Assembly: GCF_040115645.1 (NCBI RefSeq)
Contig: NC_089563.1
Span: 682,001 to 746,000, forward strand
Direction of reading: 5' to 3'
Origin: Euwallacea fornicatus
Taxonomy: Eukaryota; Arthropoda; Insecta; Coleoptera; Curculionidae
Length of the DNA stretch: 64,000 bases
The notes beneath the pieces are model-generated. The model worked only from the letters and a program-made list of their open reading frames with translations, had not been told where the DNA came from and did not search any database. A program made the translations under genes and the position numbers. Positions 47,171-60,480 of the stretch are shown one piece after another (position 1 is the stretch's first letter; each line of letters begins with the position of its first letter).

Positions 47171-47801
47171 TTTCATATAAAATTCTCGAACACTTTGCCC
47201 ATTTAATCGTCTCCATATCTCCTCCCATGTCCGTACTGAAGACGAGTACTGTTAGGGTTGCATCCAGTGAATCGCTAATGAATTTTTTTAACCCGCAATA
47301 ACATCGAGGGTGTGGACCAAAACAGCTCATCAATCTTTCTCTGCGGTTCATTAAAAGAGATTGATGGCAAAATTTTTATTCTTTTTAAACTGGAATATGT
47401 ATGTTATAAATTACTTATAAAATACCGAATAATTATCTCTCATCGTTCTTTATATTTTTGCGATCGACTGGTACTTATAATAAATATTATAAATTATTCA
47501 CCCTAGTTGAATAAGGTTTACTTAATATTCGGTTATGAAATTATTTGGTTCGGTGTGAATGATTCATTCTTCAGTTATGATCGCAATAAAAACGTTGAAG
47601 CCGATAGGAAAGGTTCCTGGAGGTGCCGCACTGGCAACCCAAAATTTGTAAACCGTTCTGCTTGTTTTTGTGAGAATAGTGACGTGTAGCATTTATCGCG
47701 TGTAAAAATATTAATTTTAAATCGCAAAACTGGACTTTTACACAGTTCGTCACCAAAATGCAGTTAAAAATTTGCAGTTTATTCTGTAAAATCGTCATTT
47801 A
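47171..47801. other. No feature recognised
   Basis: May contain further decayed retrotransposon sequence just after 47170. Open frames at 47312-47689 show no recognisable protein. Confidence 0.5.
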
Positions 47802-49697
47802 GTGGGTTGTTCGATAATTAATGTCGTATTTTTTATGTTTTTTCAAAGTGGACATATACAGGGTGAGTCGGGAGGATCGTGCCAAACTTCAGGAGCGTGT
47901 TGTACATGAAAAATAAATGTAAAAAACTCAAATGTTGTCATCCGATTTTCGTTTGTTTGCAAGTTATAGCGTAAATAAAATTAAAACATAAAGATTAAGC
48001 AACATTTAAACGAAACGTTTCCTGGACGTTGGATTGGTTGTGGTGGCCCTATTAGTTGGCCTCCAAGGTCTCCAGACCTCACACCACTAAACTATTGTTT
48101 GTGGGGTTGGTTTAAAACTGAAGTGTACAGAGTAAAAGTGGACACTCAAGATGCACTAATTCAACGCATTAGAAATGCTGCAGCTGCTATTAAAGAAAGA
48201 CATGAAACAATCAGGAGCGTAACGAATGCTTTTCATACACGAAGCCGAAAATGTTTAGAAGTTAATGGCAATATTTTTTAACATTTACTATGATATCCAA
48301 ACGTTAATTTATGGAATTTCTTATGAAATTTATAATTTTTTTTTATTTTATGTTTTAATTTTATTTACGCTATAACTTGTAAACAAACGAAAATCGGATA
48401 ACAACATTTGAGTTTTTTTACATTTATTTTTCATGTACAACACGCTCCTGAAGTTTGGCACGATCTTCCCGACTCACCCTGTATTAATAATAAATATTAA
48501 TCAATGATGTAGTGGCCATCTTGGTGGATGACCTTTTGCCATCTTTCGGCGAGTTGGAAAATTCCGCGTTCGAAAAAGTCTTGATTTTTAGAAGTAAAAA
48601 TTGATTTAACTCATTTTTAACGGCTTGATCAGAATCGAAATTTTTACCATTCAAATGATTTTGAAGAGATCGAAACAAATCTCTGATAATCTGATGGGGC
48701 CAAGTCAGGGCTATATGGTGGATGAAGTATCAGTTCCCAATTTAGTTCCAATTGACGCGTTATTTAAGACGTATGGGGTCTAGCGTTATCATGATGGAAC
48801 AGGACCCCTTTGCGATTGGCGAGTTCAGGAAGTTTTTTTTTTATTTCTTTGTTTAATTTCGATAGCTGATGACAGTAAACATTCGAATCAACAGTTTGGT
48901 TTCTCGGAAGCAGTTCAAAATAAAGAATACCCTTGTAGTCCAACCACACAGATAGCAAAATCTTCTTTTGATGAATATTGGCTTTGGACGTCGATTGCGC
49001 AGGTTTATCTTATTTGGTCCATGATCGTTTTCGGACTACGTTATCGTAGACAATCCATTTTTCATCACCCGTTATGACTCTTTTTAGAAGTGGGTCGTTT
49101 TGGTTACGATTCAGCAAAGAATCGCATATGTTAATGCGTTTGGTGAGGTGAATTTCCTTCAATTCGTGAGGAACCCAAACATCCAATTTGCTAACGTACC
49201 CAAGTTTTTTTAAATGCAGAGAAACGGTTGAATTCGATATGTTCAACTTTTCTCGAGTTGTCATACGCCGATTAGCTTCGATTAAGGCCTTTATTTTATC
49301 GTTATCAATGGTAATTGGGCGTCCAGTGTGTGGGGCATCTTGGACATTAAAATTTCCGGAACGAAAGCGAGAAAACCGACGCTGCCACTGGCGTTCAGTA
49401 AGGCAGTTCTCACCATAAACTTCACACAATTTCTTCTGAGCTTGTACCGCATTTTTGCCCTTTCGAAAGTAAAATAATAAAATGTGTCGATAATGCTCAC
49501 TTTGATTCTCCATCTTCAACTTAAATTTTAAACAACTTTGTGTTTACTAATCGCGTTCAATTTTCGATCGCAAAAAGTCTAAAACATAACCTTTAAAATG
49601 GCATATGATAATATAAGCGACGAGATCACTATTACTCGATATGTATAAATTGAGCCATCTATGAGAATAAAACGACATTAATTATCGAACAACTCAA
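47802..49697 (-). mobile_element. Mariner transposon (DD34D) carrying a nested MITE
   Basis: TA-flanked ends GTGGGTTGTTCGATAATTAA and (right-end complement) TTGAGTTGTTCGATAATTAA. Minus the 623-bp insertion and its TA, the length is about 1271 bp, as expected for mariner. The minus-strand transposase starts at 49519 or a few codons inside: HYRHILLFYFRKGKNAVQAQ, then GRPITID, WVPHELKE, TGDEKWIVYDN (first Asp), HHDNARPHTS (second) and YSPDLAPSDY (third). It has in-frame TAA codons at 49010-49012 and 48764-48766 and a frameshift near 48690. All three catalytic Asp are still readable, so this is a relatively young but dead copy. Confidence 0.9.
47859..48481 (+). mobile_element. Internally deleted mariner-type element inside a mariner
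   Basis: 623 bp with nearly perfect TIRs of about 130 bp (CAGGGTGAGTCGGGAGGATC, complement at the right end), flanked by TA. The interior retains only the transposase C-terminus, open to its stop at 48281: RWIGCGGPISWPPRSPDL, then TPLNYCLWGWFK. The expected last catalytic Asp (PLD) is Asn here. It lacks the first two catalytic positions. It inserted about 55 bp inside the left end of the host mariner. Confidence 0.85.
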
Positions 49698-52600
49698 TAG
49701 CTTTTTTTTGTGAATTTGCATCAACTCAATCCTCAAAAAAGGAAACGAGGATTTTCAAAATATTTTCGCTTTCCCGACGTGTCCTACGCATGCGAAGTTG
49801 ATACGGACCTATCAGTAGGATTTTATGTTAGAATCAGGATATGCTAAAGCAATTGATCTACGGAGCTCGGTAAAACAAGTTTTAGTGTCTTATTTGTTGT
49901 GCGGCAAAATTTACGTAGGAAATAACCGTAGCTAAACTGAGAATTTTCGCAAAAACAACCCAATTATTTTCTCTTAAAAGAAGATCTGTGCGAGAAAGTA
50001 TGATGTAAACACCATCTTTATTACGTCCCGAAGTTCGTTTATAGGCGTCTATTTTTTCCAACCTGTTTATGTGATTCCTCTTATTAATTAAGTATACACT
50101 TTTAGAAGGCGAGCAGTATATATTTTATAGAGATTAATAGGCGGAGAGTGAAATTTATGTGCGTTTTTATATCAGAATTTATACTCAATTTTGTTATTCT
50201 CTTCTGCTGGTTCATTTATAATTCTAAGCGATGAAACGCAGCAGTTTAATTGTTTATTTTGCTCTCCACGGGGCGTAGGCTGTCTCCAGAAAAAAATCTA
50301 TTTTCATCGTGCAGAAGTCCAGGTATGATAACCAATAATATCACATCCAGGAGCTTGTGTCGTTTATTTATAAAGTAAAAAAATATTTCTGTAAAGGTCT
50401 TACGGCAATTCGAAATCCTGCACATGTGCAAACGTTTACGTAGAGAAGAGAAAATAATTGAAAACTCAAAATTGATGCACAAAAATAAACTTGGCCTTAA
50501 ACGAGCATTACAATATTTATCAGCACGACATGAATTTATTCGTTATGTGCAAATATAGAAACATCTTTGAGAACTAACTCTAAACATGCTCAAACACCGA
50601 TTTATCTTAAGCAGTTACTCGTTGCCGCATTAGCGATTTACCTATCTTTTATCATGGGTTCAAGCATCTCAAGTTTTATGTGGCATACGTGTCCTGAAAT
50701 AATGAAAGCACCTACGCACATCTCCGTGGGAAAAGACACCAAACCCCAAATCTTTGAAGTTGCTTTTAAGATCAGAAATTACTTTTTTTTGTGGGAAGTA
50801 GATGGGTATTTAAATGCTCTATTATGTGGGAAATAACGCCATAACCCAAACGAAAGTGGGTCCATTATTTTGGGCGAATAATGTATTTTTCATATAATGA
50901 CTAAAATAAACATCATTTAGCTGATGCCCCATTTTCCTGACTTTATTGCAGTTTAATGAGCACTTTCGGTTCTAAGAAGAGGCATTTTCTGTAATGTATG
51001 CCTCATTATTTTTGCGTGGAGCAAAAAATTGCTACACATTAAGGCAGCCGCAATTAGGTTGTTTTATATATGATTAATATTAACTTTTTATCAAGAACTT
51101 CCTTTCGCAATAAATTATTACGGTGCATTCCTTGATTAACAAGTGTCAGTGACAAAAACTGGTCGTCACAAAAATCGTTATCAAGACCTCCAGGAAGATA
51201 AAAATTTTAAATTTTTGAAGAATTCTGAAAAAACAATTTCTTTCGTTCACAAAAAATATTGCATTTACTAAATGAAATCGGAATGCAGGTGATAATTAAC
51301 ATTAGCAATCTCTGAGGATTAAAAGAAGCGCAACAAACATGCTTAAGATTATTACGTTTAATTAAAATCAGCAATGTCCATCTTGTAATGAGAATGGCAT
51401 GGTGTTTCTTTTTTTTTTCAAGATTGAAAGGTAAAATTTTTCGAAGAAGAGCTTCTTCCTATGCCCTAGGAATGGCAGTGGTACGGTGTTGATTGGAATA
51501 TAGAAGACAGTTCAAATAACAGCAAGAAACTATTCATTCCAAGGAACTAGCTAAAATGCTGACTATGGAAGTTGAATTAGGGTGGAAAAAATGTATTAGT
51601 TTAAGCATGGTGAATGGTGGTCGAAAGTTCTCTTCTGAAAATCCCAATTCAGTCATCGTCGTGTCAATTCCAAAAGCGGCCCTCCTTTCTGAAACAGGGT
51701 ATATCAATCTTTTCTGAGAATTTCGTTTCCCCAACGGCACAAATTAACCCTGAATCTATGGTTACAGAGAACTCAATGTGACATCACGGCCATATTCTTT
51801 GACCTGGGAAGGGGAACGTTCTCGGGCAATGCCGCACTGGGGAATCCCGGTCTGATCTGATCCGAAATGGATCAATGTAACTTTACGAATCGACCATTCT
51901 CAAAGAAGCGTAATATACACAAAAGTGCATATGTTATAATTAATGAAAATCAACGTGTGACTTCGTTGTAGTAAGCATAGTTAGTCTATGATCAAGGAAG
52001 AGCTCAACCTCGAACACATAGAAAGAAACTAAACACTGAAAAATATCATATAGAGTAGTCGCTGACACAAAAATGGCGTTGGAGCCTTTAGGAAAAGTCT
52101 TCTGACACGAGGTATTATTTTCTACGTGGATACGGTCACGGAAATCGGTATGATAACCAAGGGAAAACACTACCGTTAACTTCAACAATTGTTTGTCTGA
52201 GATCAAAATGATTGCATTTTACACGCAACTTGGGCACGAACTCAAGGTTAAGATTAAACTAAGAGAAAAACGTGGGTAACTAATTACCTGTTGGCTCAAA
52301 TCCCAAACTGTTTCTGAGCTTGCGAAAACTCTGGAGAAAATGAACAGGTTTTGGTGTCCGATCTCTTAATTCTGATTGACTAATCAAAACACTGATTAGT
52401 TGGTTCCCACGAATTTGGCGTTTTAGTCTAAATGATTTTCATGTAAGCTTTAAAAGTTGTTTGCAATTAACATATCAACACATTGGCTCTGCGAAGGGCA
52501 TCAACGTCAACGTTTATAAGCTGCGTGTGTATTGCTTCCCAGATATTCTCACGGTCAAACCAGAACAACCCTTAAGTTGGACAATTTATGGATTTTAATC

Positions 52601-53064
52601 TTGAGGTTTCCTGTTACACAGCGTGTTCCTGAAAAGCCTGTACGAAGCTCTATCAGGTAGAGTACAATTTAAAATAATTCGATTTAATTCAACTTGCCTC
52701 AGTCGAAAAGTTGATAATAACCAGGGCATGGGGTGTCAATGGTGAAAAAATGAATCACATTTTCTTTGATGCGCCTCCATTTCTACGAACTAACTTCAAG
52801 AAATTTTGCATTCGAGAATTTCTTGAGATGAGAAATTCAAATTTGTCGACGATTTCAGTGTGGGGAGTACCACAAGTGGCTATATCGATACCTTTAAATC
52901 GCCAAAACTTTGAGTTTCAGGACATGTAGACCTAGATGTAAGTAAAATATGACGAGTTGAGTGGGTATCCAACAATAGAATAAAAAAAGAGTGGGTTAAA
53001 TTAGGTAGAATGATCACCAATCATTTGAGTATTTCAGACATTTTAAGCATCCAGTTTCCATATA
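49698..53064. other. 3.4 kb with no firm feature
   Basis: No exon or transposon end was recognised. The open frame 50567-50836 has one hydrophobic segment (QLLVAALAIYLSFIMG) that vaguely recalls the start of sugar-transporter proteins, too weak to call. Other frames (51534-51740 minus, 52711-52929) look like chance. Confidence 0.5.
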
Positions 53065-54300
53065 CAGCCTTGGTCAAATATATTGAGCACCCTATTTGTC
53101 TTATGGTTAGAGAAAGATTATAATAAAAAACTAATATTGTTAATAAATACATAATTTATCGACAAAATGAACAAACGAATACCACAAATTTTTGTTGAAT
53201 GAATTTCGTTTTTGGTGAATCATTTGTTTCTGAATAGTGTGAATCTGAATTTCGCTGAAAATGCATCTTTTGTATTAGGGTGAAGTTTTTTTTGAAAGAG
53301 ATCAATTTTTACAGTTTCCTGTGAATAATGCCTAAAACAAGTGAACTAAATCTGCAAAAAATGAGTGCAAATCCATGTTATCTGCGAGCAAAGATACTCT
53401 TAAGTTAAAATTGCCAAGGACTTGAAAAACTGCAAAGCTAGAAAAAAGCCTTCGCTGACAAAAACCAATATGGACACCTGCGCCTTAAAATGCAAAAATT
53501 CAACTTTTAAGCAAGTAAAATCGAAGTATATTCAGGGGAAGTTCATCGTTTTTAAAGAGTAAACATTTTATGATTACCTGAAATTACTAATCCCTTGTAA
53601 TCCTTATCTTTATCATTAAACAGATATTTGGAACCCCAGGGGAGCTACTACGTCAGGCGGCGCAAAGGAGAGAAATACAACCCTTATCGTATTGTGATTA
53701 TGGTAAGAAACGGCGGTGATAGCGTGATGATGTGGGGGTGCATGGCAACGTCGGAAGTGGGCAAACTAGTGATTTGTGAAGGGCGCATGAATTCCGTAAA
53801 ATGCAAAAATGTTTTCGAATCAGCCCCTGCACTCTCAATTTGGGACCTTTTTGGTGACACAAACACGGAAGAACTACCGTTTCAACAGGACAACGTGCCA
53901 TGCCACAAATCGAAGCATACAATGAAGTGGTGAGAGGAAATCATATCTCTCTTCTACGATGGTGTGCACAGTTCCTCGATGTCAACCCCATCGACACTTG
54001 TGAAATTTATTAAAGAGAAAAATACGAAACCATATAATAACTTTTAAAAATCACTTAAAAAGCGTGCTGCAATAAGAGTGGGGAGCGATTTCCTCAGACG
54101 AGTATAAAAAGCTTGTAGACACCATGCCTGACCGCATACCGCTGTAATGAGGGCTAAGGGTGGTGCCACAAAATATAAATTTTTTTTAAATATAAAACTT
54201 TGTAATTTTTGCCAATAAAAATAGTCCCATTTGAATTTACCTGGTAGTAAACCAGATACCTGTTGCTAATAGGGGTGCTCAATACATTTGGCCCAGGCTG
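53065..54300 (+). mobile_element. Tc1-like transposon, decayed
   Basis: 1236 bp flanked by TA. The TIRs are CAGCCTTGGTCAAATATATT and (right complement) CAGCCTGGGCCAAATGTATT, both then GAGCACCC. The transposase middle is open at 53628-53933: VRNGGDSVMMWGCMATSEVG, then LPFQQDNVPCHKSKHTMKW (second catalytic Asp). It ends in a stop, and the DLNPIE block is corrupted. The N-terminal part is full of stops. Confidence 0.82.
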
Positions 54301-57260
54301 TACATTAGTTAGGTGTAAATTTTTGTTTTTTCAACTTTTTTCTAAATTCTCAAAACAGTGATAAATGCAGCAGCAAATTTTGACAAGGGTTGTCGTCCAA
54401 GACCTTAGTGAGGGATGAATGTGATTGTCAGAGGGTTTCATCTCAGGATAAACTGCAATTCTGCAGTTCCTATAACTCTTACTTGTTTGGGAGCCGAATA
54501 AATGAAAAAGTAAGCAATTTACCTCAAGAATGCGGAAAATATTTACCATTTACAAAGTCCCTCCTTTTTGGGGTTGATCCTTCAACTTGCGCAATTTCAC
54601 CATAACTCGTGATGAAACGAGTAATCAAACTAAATTAACCTATTCCCAATTTATCCAGAATCAACATTTACTCAGACTCTGTTTCGGAAGTTGCTAAATC
54701 GAATCGTAAACTTCATTATATTTATTCAGTGTATGAAAAATCGAAACTGATTAATGGGAAATAAATTTGGTATTTAAATGTTTATTGCTCAGAACTTTGG
54801 GTAAACAGTTGTAAACTTTAAACTGCAACGTGACTAAAATGTAGAATGGCATTTCTGCTTCTGTATATTGTCCTAATTTAGATTCATGAAGATAACTAAA
54901 TTCTGGAAGGAAAGGTGCGAACACTGGACATTTATGTCCCTATTTAACGTGATATTCCGCCTTAATGTGTGAGTAATAAAACGTAATAAATTTCTTCAAA
55001 CTTACGCCTAATTTGAGCCGTCGTCGCCTCGTTCCAGTCGTTATTTTCATGTATTTAACCAATCGTCACTTAACTCTCGACTTGTGGTTAAAATTCATGA
55101 CGTTTAGTAATGTAGCGGTTTACAATTATGGTTTTTGGGTCGAGAAAAACAATTAATCTTAGTTACCGTGATATATGAAAAGTTGATACCGCGATTAATC
55201 AATGAAGTTATTTTTTACACAAAGCCTTTCGGATAAACTGTAAGTAGGCAGACAAAGAATTTGCATTCGTCAAACTAATGTCATTCCAGCGCTGGTAGAT
55301 ACCAAAGGAAATATCCAGGTTTAAAAGCAGAATTTCACAAATGTGGAAAATTTCGAGAACAGCATAGTTATCTGTCCAGTTGACAGCTACTCTCCGGAAT
55401 TTTTGAAAATTTCTCAGCGCGGGAAAATTTCGGAGCAAAATTTTCGGTAAATTTTGGAGCAATTTGCAAAAATCAGTGGTACTGTCAGTTTTCATTTCAT
55501 GTCGTGTTTATAATTAACTTTGATCCTTATAAGATCAGCTTTTTCTCCATTAAAAGATCAAAGGATTTCAGAGGGTTACGTTTGCTTGAAAATCCGCTTG
55601 CGAGGATTATTTTGGATTTTAATCATCGCTTCTCAGAAGACCTATTGACGCTCATAAGACTAATTGATGCTGACTTTTCAATAAATGTTTACCGTGTCTT
55701 ATTTTGTGACAGCTAAGCCGCAAAACGCACAGCAAAGACAAGATAAGACAAGGGAGGACTAAGATAAAAAGCTTTTTTGACAGATATTGAGAGTAATATG
55801 ACATCGTGTATGAAATCCCGAGTCTGCAGTTATACCGGTGAGTCTACTGTCTCGCTGGAAGTCTCGATGCAAAAGGTTGTGGTTGACTATCATTTAAACA
55901 CCTTTGAATAAGTCAAACCGCACTTAAATAATAAAAATTGCAATACCATTTCCCATGATTTTATCTAGACAAGGGGGTCACACGACTCTTAAGATACCAA
56001 AATATTCCGCTTATCCGCGAACCGCATCTTTAATATACCAGCTGCGATTCCGCTCGCACCATGAATACCACTTACCAGAATCAATAAAAAAAAATATCAT
56101 AAACACCCGAGAGCTCCCATAGAGGCGTCATTAGGTCCGGCAAAATGGCCGTTTAGATTGAAAGTGAGATAATGGCGGCCGTTTTAACGCATTTCACATT
56201 GTTCACATCGAGAACGCACAAAGAAGTGCCAGTTTGGTTGGTACTCGTTAACCCTGGTCGTTAGCTTGTGTGTAAGCAATTTTCAAGTAATAAAATAAAT
56301 TCAATTAATGCCAGAGTTTATACAATACTCGATACACGTGAGAGATGCTAAAAGATAAAAGGTTCGATTTGCTGAAAATGGTGATGAAAACTTTCTGTTG
56401 AAGAGGAAGGATGAGAGATAATGATAACTCAAGCCTTTAAGTAAGGATAGAAGCAACAATATTGTGGTCATGTTTAATGGTACGACGTGGAAGATTTCCT
56501 AAATTAATTGTTCGTCGAAGGTTCGCTTCTTGTACGTCTTCAGACGTATTTTGCTCAACCTTTGATGTTATAATTAAGAATTTTCGTTTTGAAGAGGCGA
56601 AAGAGAATAGGAGAGAAGTGGCTTGTTAAGTTATTGTCAGTATAATTATTTTTCAAAAGGCGAAATCAGTAAAAGAGGTTAAATTGGTAGAGATAGGTAG
56701 AGGTCGGGGATATACGTTGGAGTCGTGACAGATTGCTGTGTCTTTATGAATCTATTCGCTTCTTTTACACCTGTTTAATGTCAAATTGAAAGCGTTTTTA
56801 CTATGGTATAATTTATGTTAAGATTCAAATTGAACGATTCAAAATTGATCAAGCATCAAAAACAGTGATCCTGAATGGCAAGGAAATATTACAATATGAG
56901 GCTGAACATTTACATGGCATCAGACCATCGGCAGTAACGTCAACGGGCATAAAACCGCACTCTTTTATACATAAAAAAGCAAATGCTGTACCGTTGTACA
57001 TTTTTTATTCTATCAACGTATCTTATGGCTGTCTTGTAACAGCAACTAAAATGTCTTGGCTTATTTAAACTGCTCAGCATTTGTTGCAGAAAAATAGCAA
57101 TAAATTGAATTTTTTCTTAATTTAGGTTTTCACATGAAGCTTTTAAAATCGTTCAAAGGGTCGAAAGAGGTACGAAGTTGGTGCCAATCTGATAATAAAT
57201 AGATCAGCGAATTCAAGTCGCTCATCAGAACGGGTTTTTTCCTTTTTTCTGTTTGACTTA
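54301..57260. other. 3 kb with no firm feature
   Basis: No recognised coding sequence or transposon ends. The GC-richer stretch around 56120-56280 could be an exon or promoter, but there is no evidence beyond composition. Confidence 0.5.
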
Positions 57261-58885
57261 CAGTCAGCGGCAAAAGTGAGTGCACACTTAAAAGTTGTAC
57301 AATTTATCTCGTAGTAAAAAGTATTTAAAAGAACTTATTTAAAATTATGAATACGGTAGAATGTTCGTTCTATTGCATTCATAATTACCACTTAAAAACA
57401 TGTTTACATACAATTGGCAACAAGGTAGACTTTGGTGAATCACAGGACTCCATAAAATACGATGCAAAAATGAGTACACAGTCTGTTCATTAGAGATCAG
57501 TTAGAGCTAAGTGGCATGCAGTGAAGAAGTAATCCGTACGATTTGTTAATTGTTTGGCTGTTACTACAATATCCAATAAGTAACAACATAGCAAAACGTA
57601 AGGAAAATCATAAAAGAACTGAAATATCAGAAGATTTACGCAAACTTATAGTAACATTGCGGCAAGAGGGCAAGTCTTTTCGGAAAATTGGAAATATAGT
57701 GAAGAGACATTACAGAACTAAAAAAAAAAATTTGAGATAAGTATGAAGCTACGGGTAGTGTGCGCAATAAACCTCGTTCTGGACGTCCATGGAAATTAAC
57801 ACCTCTTGATATACGCGATATAACAAGGACGGTTAAAAAAAATCCTAAAACCAGTGCAGTTCAATTAGCCGCGGATATATCAGAACAGAAGGGGTCTTCT
57901 ATAAATGTTAGTACTATTCGGCGAGCACTCAATTACCAATGTTTCCATGGTCGTATACCCCGTAAAGAGCCAGCTATTAGTGCTAAAAATCAAACCCTCA
58001 GAGTGGCCTTTGCAGAAAAATACTTATCAGAACCACTAGAATTTTGGAACACGATTCTTTTTACAGATGAAAGCAAATTTGAGATATTTGGTCAAAAAAA
58101 GAGATCAAAAATATGGCGAACGAAAAATTCTGAGCTGGATCCCAAAAATCTTTTGAGCGCCATCAAACACGGGGGTGGTTCCGTATGGCAGCCTCTGGTG
58201 TGGGGCAGTTGGTTTTTATTGACAAAATAATGGATAAAACAATATATATGAATATCCTAAAAGCTAATTTACAGCCCAGTATTGTCAAATTAGGTTTACA
58301 GGGGTCATGGGTATTTCAGCAAGATAATGACCCCAAGCACACTGCCCATGTGGTCAAGGAATGGTTATTATACAACGTTCCAAAACAACTCCATACTCCA
58401 CCCCAGTCTCCAGATCTCAATCCCATTGAGAATCTGTGGGAAATATTGGACAGGAAGGTGCGTTCTAAACAAATTACAAGTGCAACTTCTCTCAAAACTG
58501 CACTACTTGAGGCATGGGATGCAATTTTGCCTACTGTTACACAAAATTTAATTAATTCTATGCCCAAACGATTAAGAGCTATCATCAAGGCCAATGGTGG
58601 ACCAACAAAGTATTTTTATCGTTAATGTTAACAAAATGCATCGGAACACGCCGATTTGTAATATTGTGTACTGACTTTTGCCTCTATTTTAAAGCTCTGT
58701 TATAAGGCAATCATCTGTAAATCGATTTGTAATCCATTTAGGTAATTACAATTATTACCATGTTTTTATGTAACCACATATGTACCTATATTTAATGTTT
58801 ATAAAATATTTTTCATTATTTAGTTTATCTTAAATACATTATTCTTTCAATTTCTATGGTGCGCACTTACTTTTGCCGCTGACTG
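57261..58885 (+). mobile_element. Tc1-like transposon (DD34E) with IR/DR ends, near-intact
   Basis: 1625 bp flanked by TA. The terminus CAGTCAGCGGCAAAAGTGAG matches the right-end complement CAGTCAGCGGCAAAAGTAAG. Internal half-copies (CAAAAATGAGTACACAGTC near 57465; GTACTGACTTTTGCC near 58667) give an IR/DR layout. The transposase spans about 57590-58625: HTH, GRPWKLT linker, FTDESKF (Asp), QQDNDPKHT (Asp), SPDLNPIENLW (Glu). The triad is complete. Defects are a frameshift in an A-run near 57722 and a deletion at about 58182 that removes part of the usual GGGSVMVWG block and shifts the frame. The C-terminus from 58185 is open. Confidence 0.9.
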
Positions 58886-59586
58886 TATACTACAGGTGGT
58901 GTAACTAATTTAGTTTTTTTAGTTGATTCCAAAAGTGGATTTGAGGGTAATTGATCGGTATGTGATCATTTTACCTACTTTAACTTGCCTGTTTTTTTTT
59001 ATTTCGTTGTCTGTGTTGGTGAATGCTACAAGTAGCATCTATTAGTGTTCAGGTTCTCTTCATGTGTTTAACTAATGACCGATCTCTTGCGTAAACATAA
59101 GTGACGGGTGCTAATGTTTATTCATACTTACTGAACAAAAGAGCGCACATCAATTTTTATTAAGTATAATAAATCCACTTTCTTTCATTTTACGCTTCTT
59201 TAGTAATGGTCCCTTAGTAACGATGGTGCGTGTGATTTGGTCTGACATACCTGCCATGTAGGACATAAAAAGGTTTGTAATAGGTCTAGTTTGCCCTTAG
59301 ATTAAAATTAAATTATTTTATAACACCAATTTAAATACCGACATGCCTTTGGTGATGGTAATTTAATCCTGTGAAATTGAAATAATAAACAAACCTCGTT
59401 AAATGTACAGAACATATTTATCTGAAGGGTTGCCCTACCATTTACTGGCACATTTAAGAATCGGCAAACTCTGGAACATTGGTCCGAGCAAACATGAGAG
59501 CCTGTAGATACCAAAACTTGAAGGACAGAAAGATTTTGAGACGAGTGAAAGAAATAGTTACATCGTAAGCTTAGACACCGAATATA
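58886..59586. other. No feature recognised
   Basis: Short spacer between transposons. A minus-strand open frame at 59308-59514 shows no known protein. Confidence 0.55.
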
Positions 59587-60064
59587 CAGGAGATACTACT
59601 ATGATAAAAAATAACGTGAAATAAGGTGAAAAATTCGGATGAAAATAAGGTGAAAAAATCATGAAATTATTATTTTTATGTAGGTTCGTAGCACTATCTG
59701 GGACATTTATGCAAAGTTCCATGTTAATATATTCAATTGCTGCGGAGCTACACGTGTTTTTGTAAAGATACAAAAGTCAGTTTTACGATTTTTTTATGCC
59801 TGATTTTGTTGAGCAAAGAATTTGAATTCAAATTTATTTCTCCAATGAATTATCTGCCGCGGAAGCTTTGCAGATGCTACAGAAGGCTCTAGTGATGCGG
59901 CTATGCCGCAAAACTTATTTATAAGCGGTACGAAGAGCTTAATATAAGGTCGAGAAGGAGTTCAAGACAAGCGCTGTCCCGGATGACCATCAACATCTAC
60001 TGATGAAAGCCATATAAAAAAAAAATCTAAGATTTGGTACATCAGAATCCTCGATTGACAATTG

Positions 60065-60267
60065 AACTCTATGATGGAACAACATTGTAACCGTCAATAT
60101 TTGCAACTCTGGTATTTCCATGGAACAGCGTTGTATGCGCCTTGAATAGCCCGCCGGAGTAGTACAAAAGGTATAGGAAACGATTTCCTATACCTTTTGT
60201 GTTATATTCCATGGAAGTATCGTACTTACATATATTGGTGGTTACAATGTCGTTCTAGCGTAGGGTT
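60065..60267. mobile_element. 203-bp palindromic MITE with CAATTG target duplication
   Basis: CAATTG stands at 60059-60064 and 60268-60273. Deleting one copy with the insert restores the mariner frame (RLTI-GDLADAMG). The ends match as inverted repeats: AACTCTATGATGGAACAACA versus (complement) AACCCTACGCTAGAACGACA, continuing ATTGTAACC and CAATAT.TG to TTCCATGGAA. The centre is a perfect hairpin. Since CAATTG is itself a palindrome, the true duplication may be shorter than 6 bp. The superfamily is not assigned. Confidence 0.8.
60164..60200. repeat. Perfect 17-bp-arm hairpin at the MITE centre
   Basis: ACAAAAGGTATAGGAAA, loop CGA, then the exact complement TTTCCTATACCTTTTGT. Confidence 0.95.
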
Positions 60268-60480
60268 CAATTGGAGACCTTGCTGATGCCATGGGCGTTT
60301 CACTTGGATCGATTTTAACCATTTTAAAAGATGTTTTGTCGTCTTAAGCGCGTTAAATGTCCATTAGTTCCGAAAACACTCAATTCTTTGGAAGGAAAGA
60401 GTCGCGTTTAAACTTATCAAGCAATTATTTTTTTACTACCAGAACGTCATGAAAGGTATCAGTACGGGAGATGTGAGTTA

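Noticed and set aside
50567..50836. Possible sugar-transporter N-terminus
   Set aside because: Only one hydrophobic stretch with vague similarity, no family motif and no second exon.
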